The notes under the pieces: model-generated
Told to the model about the DNA's origin: nothing
Seen by the model: the letters and a program-made list of their open reading frames with translations, nothing else
The model's database searches: none
DNA from: a virus
Reading direction: 5' to 3' (one strand)
Virus record (IMG/VR): IMGVR_UViG_3300034117_001336
Location: 1-20,039 of that record
Length of the DNA: 20,039 bases
Program-made: the position numbers and the translations under genes
In this document: positions 1 to 8,101 of the stretch, piece by piece
Position numbering within the stretch: the stretch's first letter is position 1
Layout: every line of letters starts with the position of its first letter

Positions 1-246
1 AGTGTTGCTCACGGGATGTTATTAAGTTCCTTTTTTTCAAGATTGATATCTGAAGTATATCCTGGTAAGGGTTCAATATATCTACAACAAAATTTGATTT
101 TTAAAAACCCTTGTTTTATTAATGATGAAATTGAGGTGATTGTAGAACTTGATAAAAAAGACGGAAATAAGTTTTTTTTAAAAACAATAATTTTTAAAGA
201 TGATGAAATTTTAATTGAGGGGAATGCAATAATTCTAAAAAAATAA
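1..246 (+). CDS. MaoC-like hotdog dehydratase, C-terminal part (5' end outside window)
   Basis: The frame is open from base 1, so this is the last 81 residues of a gene that starts upstream. The visible part begins with VAHGM, followed by a helix and then a strand rich in LQQNLIFKNPCFINDEIEV. This matches the second half of MaoC / (R)-specific enoyl-CoA hydratase hotdog domains, where an HGM segment precedes the long central helix and an 'F..P.f..D...v' strand. Family members hydrate or dehydrate enoyl thioesters; the catalytic Asp/His pair would lie upstream and cannot be checked. It sits 12 nt before a glycosyltransferase gene on the same strand and is probably in the same operon, which suggests a role in making an acyl or sugar substituent for the glycan. 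A thioesterase-type hotdog is an alternative. The family is fairly sure; the substrate is unknown. Confidence 0.72.
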   Translation, partial: SVAHGMLLSSFFSRLISEVYPGKGSIYLQQNLIFKNPCFINDEIEVIVELDKKDGNKFFLKTIIFKDDEILIEGNAIILKK

Positions 247-258
247 TAGGGATAAATA

Positions 259-1995
259 ATGAAAAAAATACTTACGGTAGTAGTACCATCTTATAATTTT
301 GAAAAATATATTGAAGAGTGTATTGATTCAATATACTCTCAAAAAATTAATTATGGGTTTGATGTGATAGTAAGGGATGATGGGTCGACAGATAATACTA
401 AAGATGTTTTAATTAAATTAAAAGAAAAATACCCTAATTTAATAATTTTAAATGGTGATACTAATTTAGGAGGTTTTGAAAATATTAGAACTTTATTAAA
501 TTACTGTAAAACAAAATACATTGCTTATATTGACGGAGATGATTATTTTGATAATTATACAATCTTAAATGAAGAAGTTGAATTTTTAGAGAACAGTCCA
601 AATTATAGTATGGTTTGTACAGGAACAAGATATTTGCATCCCGATGGTACCAAGATACCTACAGTTCCTGAATTGTTTATTAGTTCATTTCTTGACGATA
701 TAACTACAGATGATTTATTAACTATTAATCATGCATCTTTTGCGAGGGTATTTAGAAACATACCAAATTTAATTAAAGATTATTTTACAAATTTACCTTA
801 TGTTGATTGGCCGCTTAATTATGAAATTAGTAAACACGGTTTAATTAAGTGTATTCATAAATGTGGGGGAATTTATCGAATATCAAATGATGGTATGTTT
901 TCAAATATTTCGGAAGAAGAAAAAAACAAAAAAAACATAATAGTTTCTAATGAACTCAAAAGACAAAATATTAAAGATGAATTTAAAACAATAACAATAG
1001 TCGATTGTTTTATCCATAATGAAAATGTTTTAAATAAGTTGGAGTTATGTATTAATAACTTAAAAAAGTATAACCATACAATACTTCTTGTGTCTAATAC
1101 TATTGTTCCTGAACATATATTAAAAATTGTTGATTATCATTTATATAACTCAAATAACATTCTTTTTGAAGGTGAATACACTAATTCCGAACCAGTTATT
1201 TTTTGGAAAAACCTTGGTTCATTAACAACTCATGAAGTTACAAATACAATACAAAAACATGGATTACCTGTTATGGTTAATTTGTTTAACTCATTAGATT
1301 TGTGTAAGTCATTTGGGTTTACACATTTCCAAAGAATTGAAGTTGATGATTTATATAGTGAAGAAGGTTATGAATATATGACAACTGTACCAGTGATTTG
1401 TTCTACTCAAAACAAAAAGGGAATGTTTTATTTTAATGAAGGTAGAGATGTTTCGTTCCATTATTTTTATTGTGAAATAGAATACTTCCAACAGATAATT
1501 AATAGGATTAATTGTGAGGAAGATTATAAAAATTATTTACAAAATAATGGATTTGGTACTGATTTTATTAATGTTGAAAAATATCTTTATCACAATATTA
1601 ATCAAAAAGATAATGGATTTTTGATTAGAAAAAATGGTGAAATATCCATGAATGAAGATTTTGTGGGTACGATTTGGAATACTGAAACGACAGTTAGTAA
1701 TATATCATCAAAGTTTAACGGATGCTCAATTAAAATTTATAATATTTTAGGACAAGATTCTAAAATGGTATTATCGTATAATTACAATAATTTTAAATCA
1801 GAAAGAAAAATAATTGTTAATTTTTTAGATGATAGTAATGAAACTTATTATTATACTTTGGAAAATTATGGTCATTGGTCATTTAATATTTTTAATAGTG
1901 AAATTAAAAAAGTATCGGTATATGACACTCAGACAAATGAATTTTTATACGATATTATAAATGAAAATATTCTTGATTATGTGGTATTTTCTTAA
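259..1995 (+). CDS. Large glycosyltransferase: GT2 domain plus second GT-A-like domain
   Basis: Residues 1 to about 215 form a classic family 2 GT-A fold: an N-terminal VVVPSYN strand, DDGSTDNT at 40-47 binding the nucleotide, DGDDYF at 92-97 as the metal-binding DxD, and an acidic YVDW at 181-184 near the expected catalytic position. From about 243 a second alpha/beta unit starts (TITIVDCF), with ILLVSN and a second acidic motif, EVDDLY at 361-366. It looks like a tandem GT-A-like domain, though more divergent. The last 140 residues are predicted mostly beta and are unrecognised. The product is cytoplasmic with no signal peptide. The ATG is preceded by an A-rich stretch containing AGGGATAA. 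It is the first complete gene of the glycan cassette and ends 16 nt before the next. GT2 is confident; the second domain is inferred. Confidence 0.85.
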   Translation: MKKILTVVVPSYNFEKYIEECIDSIYSQKINYGFDVIVRDDGSTDNTKDVLIKLKEKYPNLIILNGDTNLGGFENIRTLLNYCKTKYIAYIDGDDYFDNYTILNEEVEFLENSPNYSMVCTGTRYLHPDGTKIPTVPELFISSFLDDITTDDLLTINHASFARVFRNIPNLIKDYFTNLPYVDWPLNYEISKHGLIKCIHKCGGIYRISNDGMFSNISEEEKNKKNIIVSNELKRQNIKDEFKTITIVDCFIHNENVLNKLELCINNLKKYNHTILLVSNTIVPEHILKIVDYHLYNSNNILFEGEYTNSEPVIFWKNLGSLTTHEVTNTIQKHGLPVMVNLFNSLDLCKSFGFTHFQRIEVDDLYSEEGYEYMTTVPVICSTQNKKGMFYFNEGRDVSFHYFYCEIEYFQQIINRINCEEDYKNYLQNNGFGTDFINVEKYLYHNINQKDNGFLIRKNGEISMNEDFVGTIWNTETTVSNISSKFNGCSIKIYNILGQDSKMVLSYNYNNFKSERKIIVNFLDDSNETYYYTLENYGHWSFNIFNSEIKKVSVYDTQTNEFLYDIINENILDYVVFS

Positions 1996-2011
1996 TTTTA
2001 AAATTTAAAAA

Positions 2012-2809
2012 ATGTATAATAATAAAAAAATATCTTTAACAATAATGTCTTGTAAAAGACTACATTTCTTAAGACGTGTTATTAAAGCATTTTCTGTTTT
2101 TTGTTTAGATACGGAAATAATAGATGATATAATTTTCTTTGACGACTCATCTAATAATGACGATAAAAGAGAAATGGAAAAATTACTAAATGATTATTTT
2201 CCAAATACAAACAAAATCATCACTCACTTTTACCCGAATTCATTTCCTGATAATTTTAGACACGCTAGAGTATTAAATTCTTGGAGAGATAAATTAATCG
2301 AGACTGATTCTGATTATTGTTTTTTATTGGAGGATGATTATCTTTTTATGGATTTATTCAAGATTACTGAAGCGATAGATGCGTTAAGTTTAAATAATGG
2401 TTATGCTTATTTTGGATATTCTCAGAGTTTTAAAAAATTTCCTGATAATATCAAACCTGTTGAATATGAAAATTATTGGGAGTGGTACTATGACCCAAAT
2501 TTACCATTGAATTGTAATTTATTTTATGATGATGTTTCGGCATTACAAGTAGTTCAAACACCTGACTTATGGTTAACATATATTAACTGGCCAAGTTTTT
2601 CATTAAGACCTGGTGTTCATAATGTCAAAAAACTATTGTCAATAGGGGAATTTTCAACAACATTCAATCCAAATGAAACTAAAGTTGAATTGGAATTTGC
2701 TGAAAGGTGGTCAAAAAAATATAAATCTTTATGTCATAAAAGATTCCACATTATCAATTTAGGTTTTGAACCATCAACAAGTGCTTATACAATAAATAAA
2801 TCAGAATAA
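2012..2809 (+). CDS. Small GT-A-type glycosyltransferase
   Basis: This 265-aa protein has the layout of a compact nucleotide-sugar glycosyltransferase. It opens with a strand (SLTIMSCKR), has FFDDSS at 42-47 as the nucleotide-binding acidic turn, and LLEDDYLF at 105-112 as the DxD-like metal site, each at the expected distance in a GT-A fold. No membrane segment is visible. The C-terminal half (residues about 120-265) is rich in Trp, Tyr and Phe, typical of an acceptor-binding half. It lies 16 nt after the tandem glycosyltransferase and 4 nt before the SGNH/methyltransferase gene, so co-transcription is very likely. The start has no Shine-Dalgarno sequence, only A/T-rich leader. Donor and acceptor are unknown. 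The family-level call rests on motifs and context. Confidence 0.72.
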   Translation: MYNNKKISLTIMSCKRLHFLRRVIKAFSVFCLDTEIIDDIIFFDDSSNNDDKREMEKLLNDYFPNTNKIITHFYPNSFPDNFRHARVLNSWRDKLIETDSDYCFLLEDDYLFMDLFKITEAIDALSLNNGYAYFGYSQSFKKFPDNIKPVEYENYWEWYYDPNLPLNCNLFYDDVSALQVVQTPDLWLTYINWPSFSLRPGVHNVKKLLSIGEFSTTFNPNETKVELEFAERWSKKYKSLCHKRFHIINLGFEPSTSAYTINKSE

Positions 2810-2813
2810 TAAT

Positions 2814-4409
2814 ATGAAGTTTAATTTAATTAGATTGGAAGAAAAACGATTAATTACAGAATCTGTTTGTGAAATACATTATAGTGTTGAAAATCCAATC
2901 AGTAATGAAAGTACTATAAAATTAACTATACTAGACCCATTTTTTAATATCGAATACATACCAGGTTCGGACACTGTTACAATTCCAAATAATATTAATT
3001 TTTGGACTCGATTTAGTGTTGATGAAATTGATAATAATGAAAAACCTAATTTAAAATTTGGTGTTAGAATTAAAGTTGAAGATTTAAGTACTAATCAAAT
3101 AATATATGATGAGGTAATTAAGACTCACCATAAATCTTTTGAAATGCGTAATCATTCTTTATCTAATCCTGAATATCTTAAAAGAGCTTGGATTATAGGG
3201 GATTCAAACGCTTGGGCTAGTTTTGGCGATACTAATAATAAATTTGATAGGGTAGGGAGACATGTACCTATAAGGGTTAGTCAGACTTCATTAAGTTTAA
3301 ATCGATTTGTTAATGGTGACTTCTTAGGGTTACTTGATTCTCTTCCGATACAAGAAAAAGATGTTTTAGTGTTCTATTTGGGTGAGATAGATTTCAGATA
3401 CACAATTCATAAACATTGTGAAAACAAGAACATTACTTTAAAAGAAGCTTGTTTAGAGTTGATGGATAGTTACTTTAATTCAATTTTAAAAATTAAAGAA
3501 ATTTATAATAATCGTATTGTTATATTGTCACCTAATCCACCGATGAGAGATGGATTTTTATATGAATATATATTAGGAACTGAAGATGATAGAAAACTTT
3601 GTTTTAAATTATTCGATACATATTGGAAAAATAAAATTGGTTTTATTGAATATTTGGATTGGACTAAAGACTATACACTACCTGATGGATTAGTTGACAC
3701 ATCTAAACTATGTAATAATAATCACCATATTCGTTATTACGATTCAATAGTGAATTTATTATCTAAACAACTTTCTAAATCAACAAAAACAAATATTATA
3801 AAAACTAATGAACCAAAAGAGTTAGTGGATTATTGTTTGGATTTTGATTTGATGGAAAAATGTATTTTCATGCAGGTGTATGAAGAAATATTAACATTAT
3901 CCTATTGGCTAGGAGGGTTTAAACCTCATAATATATTAGAAATTGGGACAATGGGTAGTACCTTTTGGTTGATGTCAAAACTATCAACGGGTAAGAAAGT
4001 TTCAGTAGATATTGAACCAAGACAATCAATTATACATCATTTTATGCACGGAGAAGATTGGAAATTCTTCCAAGGGGACTCACATACTAAAGATATGTTT
4101 GAACAAGTAAAAGATTTTTGTCCAAAATACGATTTTATTTTTATTGATGGTGACCACACATATGATGGTGTTAAACATGATTTTGAATTATATAAAAATT
4201 TATTATCACCACGTGGTGTGATTGGTTTCCACGACATTGACCCTAACCATATATTCGCCGATAGTTACGCCGGTCAGGTTTATAAATTTTGGCAAGATTT
4301 AGATGAAGGTACAAAAATTAATTTAGTATGTACTAAGTCATCTGGTAATGTTAAATTAAATGGTCAACACTCACAAGGGTTTGGTGGTATTGGATTATGG
4401 AGACCGTAA
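2814..4409 (+). CDS. SGNH-hydrolase-like / class I methyltransferase fusion
   Basis: Three parts are visible in 531 residues. Residues 1 to about 110 look like a beta-sandwich module. Residues about 120-320 resemble an SGNH/GDSL hydrolase: IIGDSN at 127-132 supplies the candidate nucleophile S131, YLGEIDFR at 188-195 occupies the block III position in the 'GEID.R' variant seen in some glycan-linked SGNH proteins, and NNNHH at 301-305 could supply the catalytic His. Residues about 350-531 are a SAM-dependent methyltransferase of the Methyltransf_24 type: ILEIGTMGS at 374-382 (motif I), FIFIDGDHTYDG at 441-452 and GFHDID at 471-476. SGNH proteins in glycan clusters often add or remove acyl groups, and methyltransferases cap sugars, so the fusion may decorate the glycan built by its neighbours. 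The SGNH active site is unconventional and activity is uncertain. Confidence 0.82.
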   Translation: MKFNLIRLEEKRLITESVCEIHYSVENPISNESTIKLTILDPFFNIEYIPGSDTVTIPNNINFWTRFSVDEIDNNEKPNLKFGVRIKVEDLSTNQIIYDEVIKTHHKSFEMRNHSLSNPEYLKRAWIIGDSNAWASFGDTNNKFDRVGRHVPIRVSQTSLSLNRFVNGDFLGLLDSLPIQEKDVLVFYLGEIDFRYTIHKHCENKNITLKEACLELMDSYFNSILKIKEIYNNRIVILSPNPPMRDGFLYEYILGTEDDRKLCFKLFDTYWKNKIGFIEYLDWTKDYTLPDGLVDTSKLCNNNHHIRYYDSIVNLLSKQLSKSTKTNIIKTNEPKELVDYCLDFDLMEKCIFMQVYEEILTLSYWLGGFKPHNILEIGTMGSTFWLMSKLSTGKKVSVDIEPRQSIIHHFMHGEDWKFFQGDSHTKDMFEQVKDFCPKYDFIFIDGDHTYDGVKHDFELYKNLLSPRGVIGFHDIDPNHIFADSYAGQVYKFWQDLDEGTKINLVCTKSSGNVKLNGQHSQGFGGIGLWRP

Positions 4410-4417
4410 AAAATCAT

Positions 4418-5137
4418 ATGAATTATAAGATTAAATTAGTTCATTTACAGACAACACAGAATGAACATAGAGAAAAAGAATCAAGAAAATCTGTACAACA
4501 GGTAATCCCTTATGGTATTGAATATGTTTTACATCAGAACGAGTTATATGCTTCTTTACCTCCAATTCATACTAGTGTTAGACCACATAATGTTAGAATG
4601 GGTAAGTATGAAGATGTTAATGACCCTGAATATGGTAACGCTTTAACACCGGCTCACTACGGATGTTTTGAAGCATTTAAAATAGGTATCTTATCTGAAT
4701 TTGATAATGATTTAGATTTCTTAATTGTCTGTGAAGGTGATTGTATTATAGAAGTTCCGATTGAGGAGTTTATAGATAAAGTTAATCAGGTGTGTAGTAT
4801 TGTTAATCAGGAAGACATTTCTTATTTTTCATTCGGTGATACTAAAACCTTAGATTATGGATGGCACCAATCTGATGTGGTTAGGGAAATACCAAATCAA
4901 GATTTATTGTTTATTACAAATAAAATAATTGGTTTACAATGTATAATGTTTTCAAAGAAATCACGTAAAACAATAATGAACCAGTTGAGAACACATAGAT
5001 GGGATTGTGCTGACACGTTTTTCAATATAATATGTTCAGAACAAAGATTGACCATGGGTGTTTTAAATAAAAGAATAACAACTCAAGTAGATGGTGAGTC
5101 ATTTATAGATAAAGAATATAAAGTTTTTACAAAATAG
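4418..5137 (+). CDS. GT25-like glycosyltransferase
   Basis: This protein of about 239 aa has features of GT25-type (LPS biosynthesis) glycosyltransferases: LTPAHYGCFEAFKIG, in the position of the family's 'GCxxSH' helix, followed by DFLIVCEGDCII (EGD at 106-108), which matches the usual acidic nucleotide-sugar and metal site. An upstream in-frame ATG at 4397 would add seven residues and overlap the previous gene by 13 bp. The ATG at 4418 is preferred because MNYKIKLVHLQ begins directly with the first beta strand and GGAG lies upstream at 4399-4402, although the spacing of 15 nt is long. The gene ends 1 nt before the next. Donor and acceptor are unknown. It could also be another divergent GT-A family. 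Confidence 0.66.
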   Translation: MNYKIKLVHLQTTQNEHREKESRKSVQQVIPYGIEYVLHQNELYASLPPIHTSVRPHNVRMGKYEDVNDPEYGNALTPAHYGCFEAFKIGILSEFDNDLDFLIVCEGDCIIEVPIEEFIDKVNQVCSIVNQEDISYFSFGDTKTLDYGWHQSDVVREIPNQDLLFITNKIIGLQCIMFSKKSRKTIMNQLRTHRWDCADTFFNIICSEQRLTMGVLNKRITTQVDGESFIDKEYKVFTK

Positions 5138-5138
5138 T

Positions 5139-5825
5139 ATGAAAAATTTAAAAATCCTATTTAATTTTGCAACAAGGAGTAGACCTAAAAAATTTATTAA
5201 TGTAATTAATGAGTTATGTGATAAATTATACGATTATGAAAATTGTATAATTTTAGTCTCAATAGATAATGACGATGATACAATGAATTCAGATGAAATT
5301 AAAAATTTTATTTTAAATCATAGATATTCAAGTATTATAAAAGTATTTTCATCGGACTCTAAAGGTAAAATAATTGCCACAAATTATAATATTAATAAAA
5401 TATCTGATTGGGATATTGTTATGAATATTGCTGACGATTTTGAATTTCCTAAAGAAAATATTGATTTACATATTAGAAAATATATGTTAGAGTTTTACCC
5501 TGATTTAGACGGTATTTTACATTTTCCTGATGGTATACAAAATGAATTAATTTGTACACATCCTGTTATGGGTAGAAAATATTATGAAAGATTTGGTTAT
5601 ATATTTAACCCTATTTATTATTCTTTTTACTGTGATGATGAACTTACTCAAGTCGGTAAAATTTTAAATAAAATAACATATATTGGTGATTTTATTTATT
5701 TACATAAACATTATTATTTTAACCCAGGGTCAATGGATGAACTAGATATTGAGAATGAAAAATATGCTTCAACAGATAGGGAAACTTATGATAAAAGAAA
5801 AAATGAAAATTTTAGTTTAATATGA
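5139..5825 (+). CDS. Small GT-A-type glycosyltransferase
   Basis: This 228-aa protein opens with a beta strand ending in FATRSRP, a pattern common at the N terminus of GT-A glycosyltransferases. It then carries SIDNDDDT at 41-48, where the nucleotide-binding Asp is expected, and MNIADDFEFP at 95-104, where the metal-binding acidic pair is expected. No signal peptide or membrane helix is seen. Its stop codon overlaps the start of the GT4/BAHT gene in an ATGA arrangement (4 bp), so the two are probably translationally coupled and stoichiometric. It differs in sequence from the other small GT-A protein at 2012-2809, so the two are not obviously recent duplicates. The function is inferred from fold motifs and the cassette; the sugar and linkage are unknown. 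Confidence 0.66.
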   Translation: MKNLKILFNFATRSRPKKFINVINELCDKLYDYENCIILVSIDNDDDTMNSDEIKNFILNHRYSSIIKVFSSDSKGKIIATNYNINKISDWDIVMNIADDFEFPKENIDLHIRKYMLEFYPDLDGILHFPDGIQNELICTHPVMGRKYYERFGYIFNPIYYSFYCDDELTQVGKILNKITYIGDFIYLHKHYYFNPGSMDELDIENEKYASTDRETYDKRKNENFSLI

Positions 5826-7954
5826 GAATTACACAAGTAACACCTGGAATTATTACAATACCACCAAATGGTTGGGGGGCGGTTGAAAAAGTAATATGGG
5901 AATATTACAACAATATTAAAGAGTTAGGACACCAATGTGATATAAAATATCTTAATGAGGTAGATACTAACAGTAGTGATATTATTCATATTCATATGGC
6001 TAATTTGGCTATTGAAGCGGCAAATAGAGGTATCCCTTATATCTTCTCATTACATGACCACCACGTTGTTTATTACGGTAAGGAGTCATCTAACTACCAA
6101 CAAAATTTAGAAGCAATTAAAAGGTCTGTGATATCTTTCACCCACGCTGAGTTTTTAGTTGATTACTTTGATGAGACAGATAAGTTGTTCTATCTATCAC
6201 ATGGTGTTAATACTGATTTCTTTAAAAATGACAATCCAAAAAGAACTGAACATAAATTATTGTGTTTAGCAAACAATGGTATTGGTGGTGATTCAACCTA
6301 CGATAGAAAAGGATTTAGATATGCGATTGAATCCGCAATCAAATTAGATTTACCTATTACTGTTGCTGGTCCTGAAAATAACAGAATATTCTTTGAACAT
6401 CACAATGACTTATTAAATTACGATAAGTTAACTTTAATGTTCTCAAATCCAAATGAAGAACAAATATTAGAACTATATAAAAGTCATTCAATCTTCTTAC
6501 ATCCATCTATGTTGGAAGCCGGACATCCAAACCTAACATTATTAGAGGCGGTATCTTGTAATATACCCGTTGTTGGTACTTATTTGGGTTCACAAACAAT
6601 AGAAGGAATGGTTATAGTTGAAAGAGATGTAAATCAAATAGTTAGTGGTATTAAACAAGTAATTGACAATTATGATTTATATTTAAATAACACTGAATTA
6701 GATAGACAAAAATACGATTGGAGTGTTATTACTAAAAGGATGGTTAGAATTTATGAAGACCTTATTAACAGTAGAAAAAATTTGAATAGTCTTGAGACAA
6801 AACAAAGATTTGATAAAGTATTTGAAAATACTGAAATAAAACCAAAAGAGATGGTTGAAAAAATTGAAGTAATTAATCATTATATCAACGGAGCGTTAGT
6901 TGAAATTAAGGGTAATAGTGATAAACGATATTTGGTTGAGTTTTGGAATCAGAGTGGTGACTGTGAATATCGTGAGGAGATTGGTTGTAATATGTGGGTC
7001 AGATTAAGTAAGAAATATTTTGATGAGTATACTTTAAAAATTTACTCTGAAGGTAATTTAATTAGTGAAAAGAAATATAATGCGGAGAACAAACGAGTAT
7101 ATATCGCTTTAGATTCTAAATCTTTAGGTGATACATTCGCTTGGGCACCTTACGCTGAGGAATTTAGAAAAAAACATAATTGTAAGGTTATCTGTTCAAC
7201 ATTCTTTAACGATTTGTTTGTAAAACAATATCCTGAAATACAATTTGTCCCCCCTGGCAGTACGGTTGATAACCTATACGCAATGTATGAGATAGGTTGG
7301 TTTTACGATGGTGATAATGTTAAAACTGATAGACACCCAAGTGACTTTAAATTAGGTCCATTACAAAAAACCGCGACAGACATTTTAGGTTTGGAATATA
7401 AGGAAGTAAAACCTTTAATTAAAAACCCTAACAAGTTAAAGAAAAAACGAGTTGGATTGGGTATTCATTCAACCGCTCAATCCAAATATTGGAATAACCC
7501 AAAAGGATGGCAAGAAATTACTGATTATCTTATATCTCTTGGTTATGAGGTAATCATTTATTCAAAAGAGGAAGATGGGTATATGGGTAATTTTTATCCT
7601 AAAGGTGCTAAACAAAACCCTTCTGGCTCAATCTATAAACTGATTGAAGAGTTATCTACCTGTGAATTCTTTATTGGAATATCAAGTGGTATTTCATGGG
7701 TTACTTGGGCTTTGGATATCCCAACAGTATTGATTTCAGGATTTACTGAAGAGTTTAACGAACCTTATGATAATGTTTATAAAGTTAGTGCACCTGAAAA
7801 TACTTGTAGAGGATGTGCAAATAAGTTTAGATTAGACCCAGGTGATTGGAATTGGTGTCCAATAAATAAGGGGAATGATAAAATGTTTGAATGTTCTAAA
7901 AAGATAACATCTGAGATGGTAAAAGATAAAATTATTGAATTACTTGGTAAGTAA
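5822..7954 (+). CDS. GT4 glycosyltransferase fused to TibC-like iron-finger O-heptosyltransferase (BAHT)
   Basis: Residues 1 to about 320 are a GT-B family 4 enzyme: a glycine-rich NGWGAVEKV at 16-24, DIIHIHMA at 53-60, and FLHPSMLEAGHPNLTLLEA at 225-243 with acidic residues E232 and E242 of the donor site. Residues about 345-710 match full-length bacterial autotransporter heptosyltransferases (TIGR04414, TibC/Aah type, related to GT9). There is a beta-rich lead-in (about 345-420), then KSLGDTFAWAPYAEEF at 433-448, HSTAQSKYWNNPKGW at 549-563, FIGISSGISWVTWALD at 617-632, and a C-terminal cysteine cluster C662, C665, C679 and C691 in CRGC...WNWCP...FEC. In TibC four such cysteines bind iron and hold the oligomer together; the enzyme adds heptose to protein hydroxyls. 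A single chain could therefore extend a glycan and O-glycosylate a protein. The gene overlaps the previous one by 4 bp and converges on a minus-strand gene. Confidence 0.9.
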   Translation: MRITQVTPGIITIPPNGWGAVEKVIWEYYNNIKELGHQCDIKYLNEVDTNSSDIIHIHMANLAIEAANRGIPYIFSLHDHHVVYYGKESSNYQQNLEAIKRSVISFTHAEFLVDYFDETDKLFYLSHGVNTDFFKNDNPKRTEHKLLCLANNGIGGDSTYDRKGFRYAIESAIKLDLPITVAGPENNRIFFEHHNDLLNYDKLTLMFSNPNEEQILELYKSHSIFLHPSMLEAGHPNLTLLEAVSCNIPVVGTYLGSQTIEGMVIVERDVNQIVSGIKQVIDNYDLYLNNTELDRQKYDWSVITKRMVRIYEDLINSRKNLNSLETKQRFDKVFENTEIKPKEMVEKIEVINHYINGALVEIKGNSDKRYLVEFWNQSGDCEYREEIGCNMWVRLSKKYFDEYTLKIYSEGNLISEKKYNAENKRVYIALDSKSLGDTFAWAPYAEEFRKKHNCKVICSTFFNDLFVKQYPEIQFVPPGSTVDNLYAMYEIGWFYDGDNVKTDRHPSDFKLGPLQKTATDILGLEYKEVKPLIKNPNKLKKKRVGLGIHSTAQSKYWNNPKGWQEITDYLISLGYEVIIYSKEEDGYMGNFYPKGAKQNPSGSIYKLIEELSTCEFFIGISSGISWVTWALDIPTVLISGFTEEFNEPYDNVYKVSAPENTCRGCANKFRLDPGDWNWCPINKGNDKMFECSKKITSEMVKDKIIELLGK

Positions 7955-7963
7955 TTCAATAAT
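7931..7963. repeat. Perfect 15-bp inverted repeat at convergent gene ends
   Basis: ATTATTGAATTACTT (7931-7945) and its exact reverse complement (7949-7963) flank a 3-nt GGT loop. Both the plus-strand GT4/BAHT gene (stop 7952-7954) and the minus-strand 53-aa gene (stop 7940-7942) end inside it, so both proteins finish with IIELL plus two residues. Either transcript could form the hairpin, and it may act as a bidirectional terminator or 3'-end stabiliser. The stem is A/T-rich and lacks a clean U-tract, so terminator function is uncertain. Confidence 0.75.
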
Positions 7964-8101
7964 GTCTTTAACAAATTCAACTATACCATAGATAGTGAAA
8001 CTAAATACTAACACCCCAATTGCGACTTGAGGAACGATACTTTGTTTCATTTTATCACATTTAGTACATTTTTTTTCTTCGGTTTTTTTTAAATTTTCCA
8101 T
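7940..8101 (-). CDS. Small single-pass membrane protein with CxxC motif
   Basis: This minus-strand frame of 53 codons has an ATG at 8101-8099 and a TAA at 7942-7940. The N terminus (MENLKKTEEKKCTKCDK) is highly charged and contains a CTKC pair at 12-15. Residues about 23-42 (VPQVAIGVLVFSFTIYGIV) form one hydrophobic helix, followed by an acidic C-terminal tail. Positive charge before the helix suggests an N-in orientation. No homologue is recognised. The CxxC could bind metal or be redox-active, and small membrane proteins of phages often act in lysis, superinfection exclusion or envelope remodelling, but nothing here decides between these. It overlaps the end of the GT4/BAHT gene by 15 bp and lies back to back with the gene starting at 8122. 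The coding call is supported by coherent composition and by filling an otherwise empty gap. Confidence 0.68.
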   Translation of the reverse strand: MENLKKTEEKKCTKCDKMKQSIVPQVAIGVLVFSFTIYGIVEFVKDIIELLTK

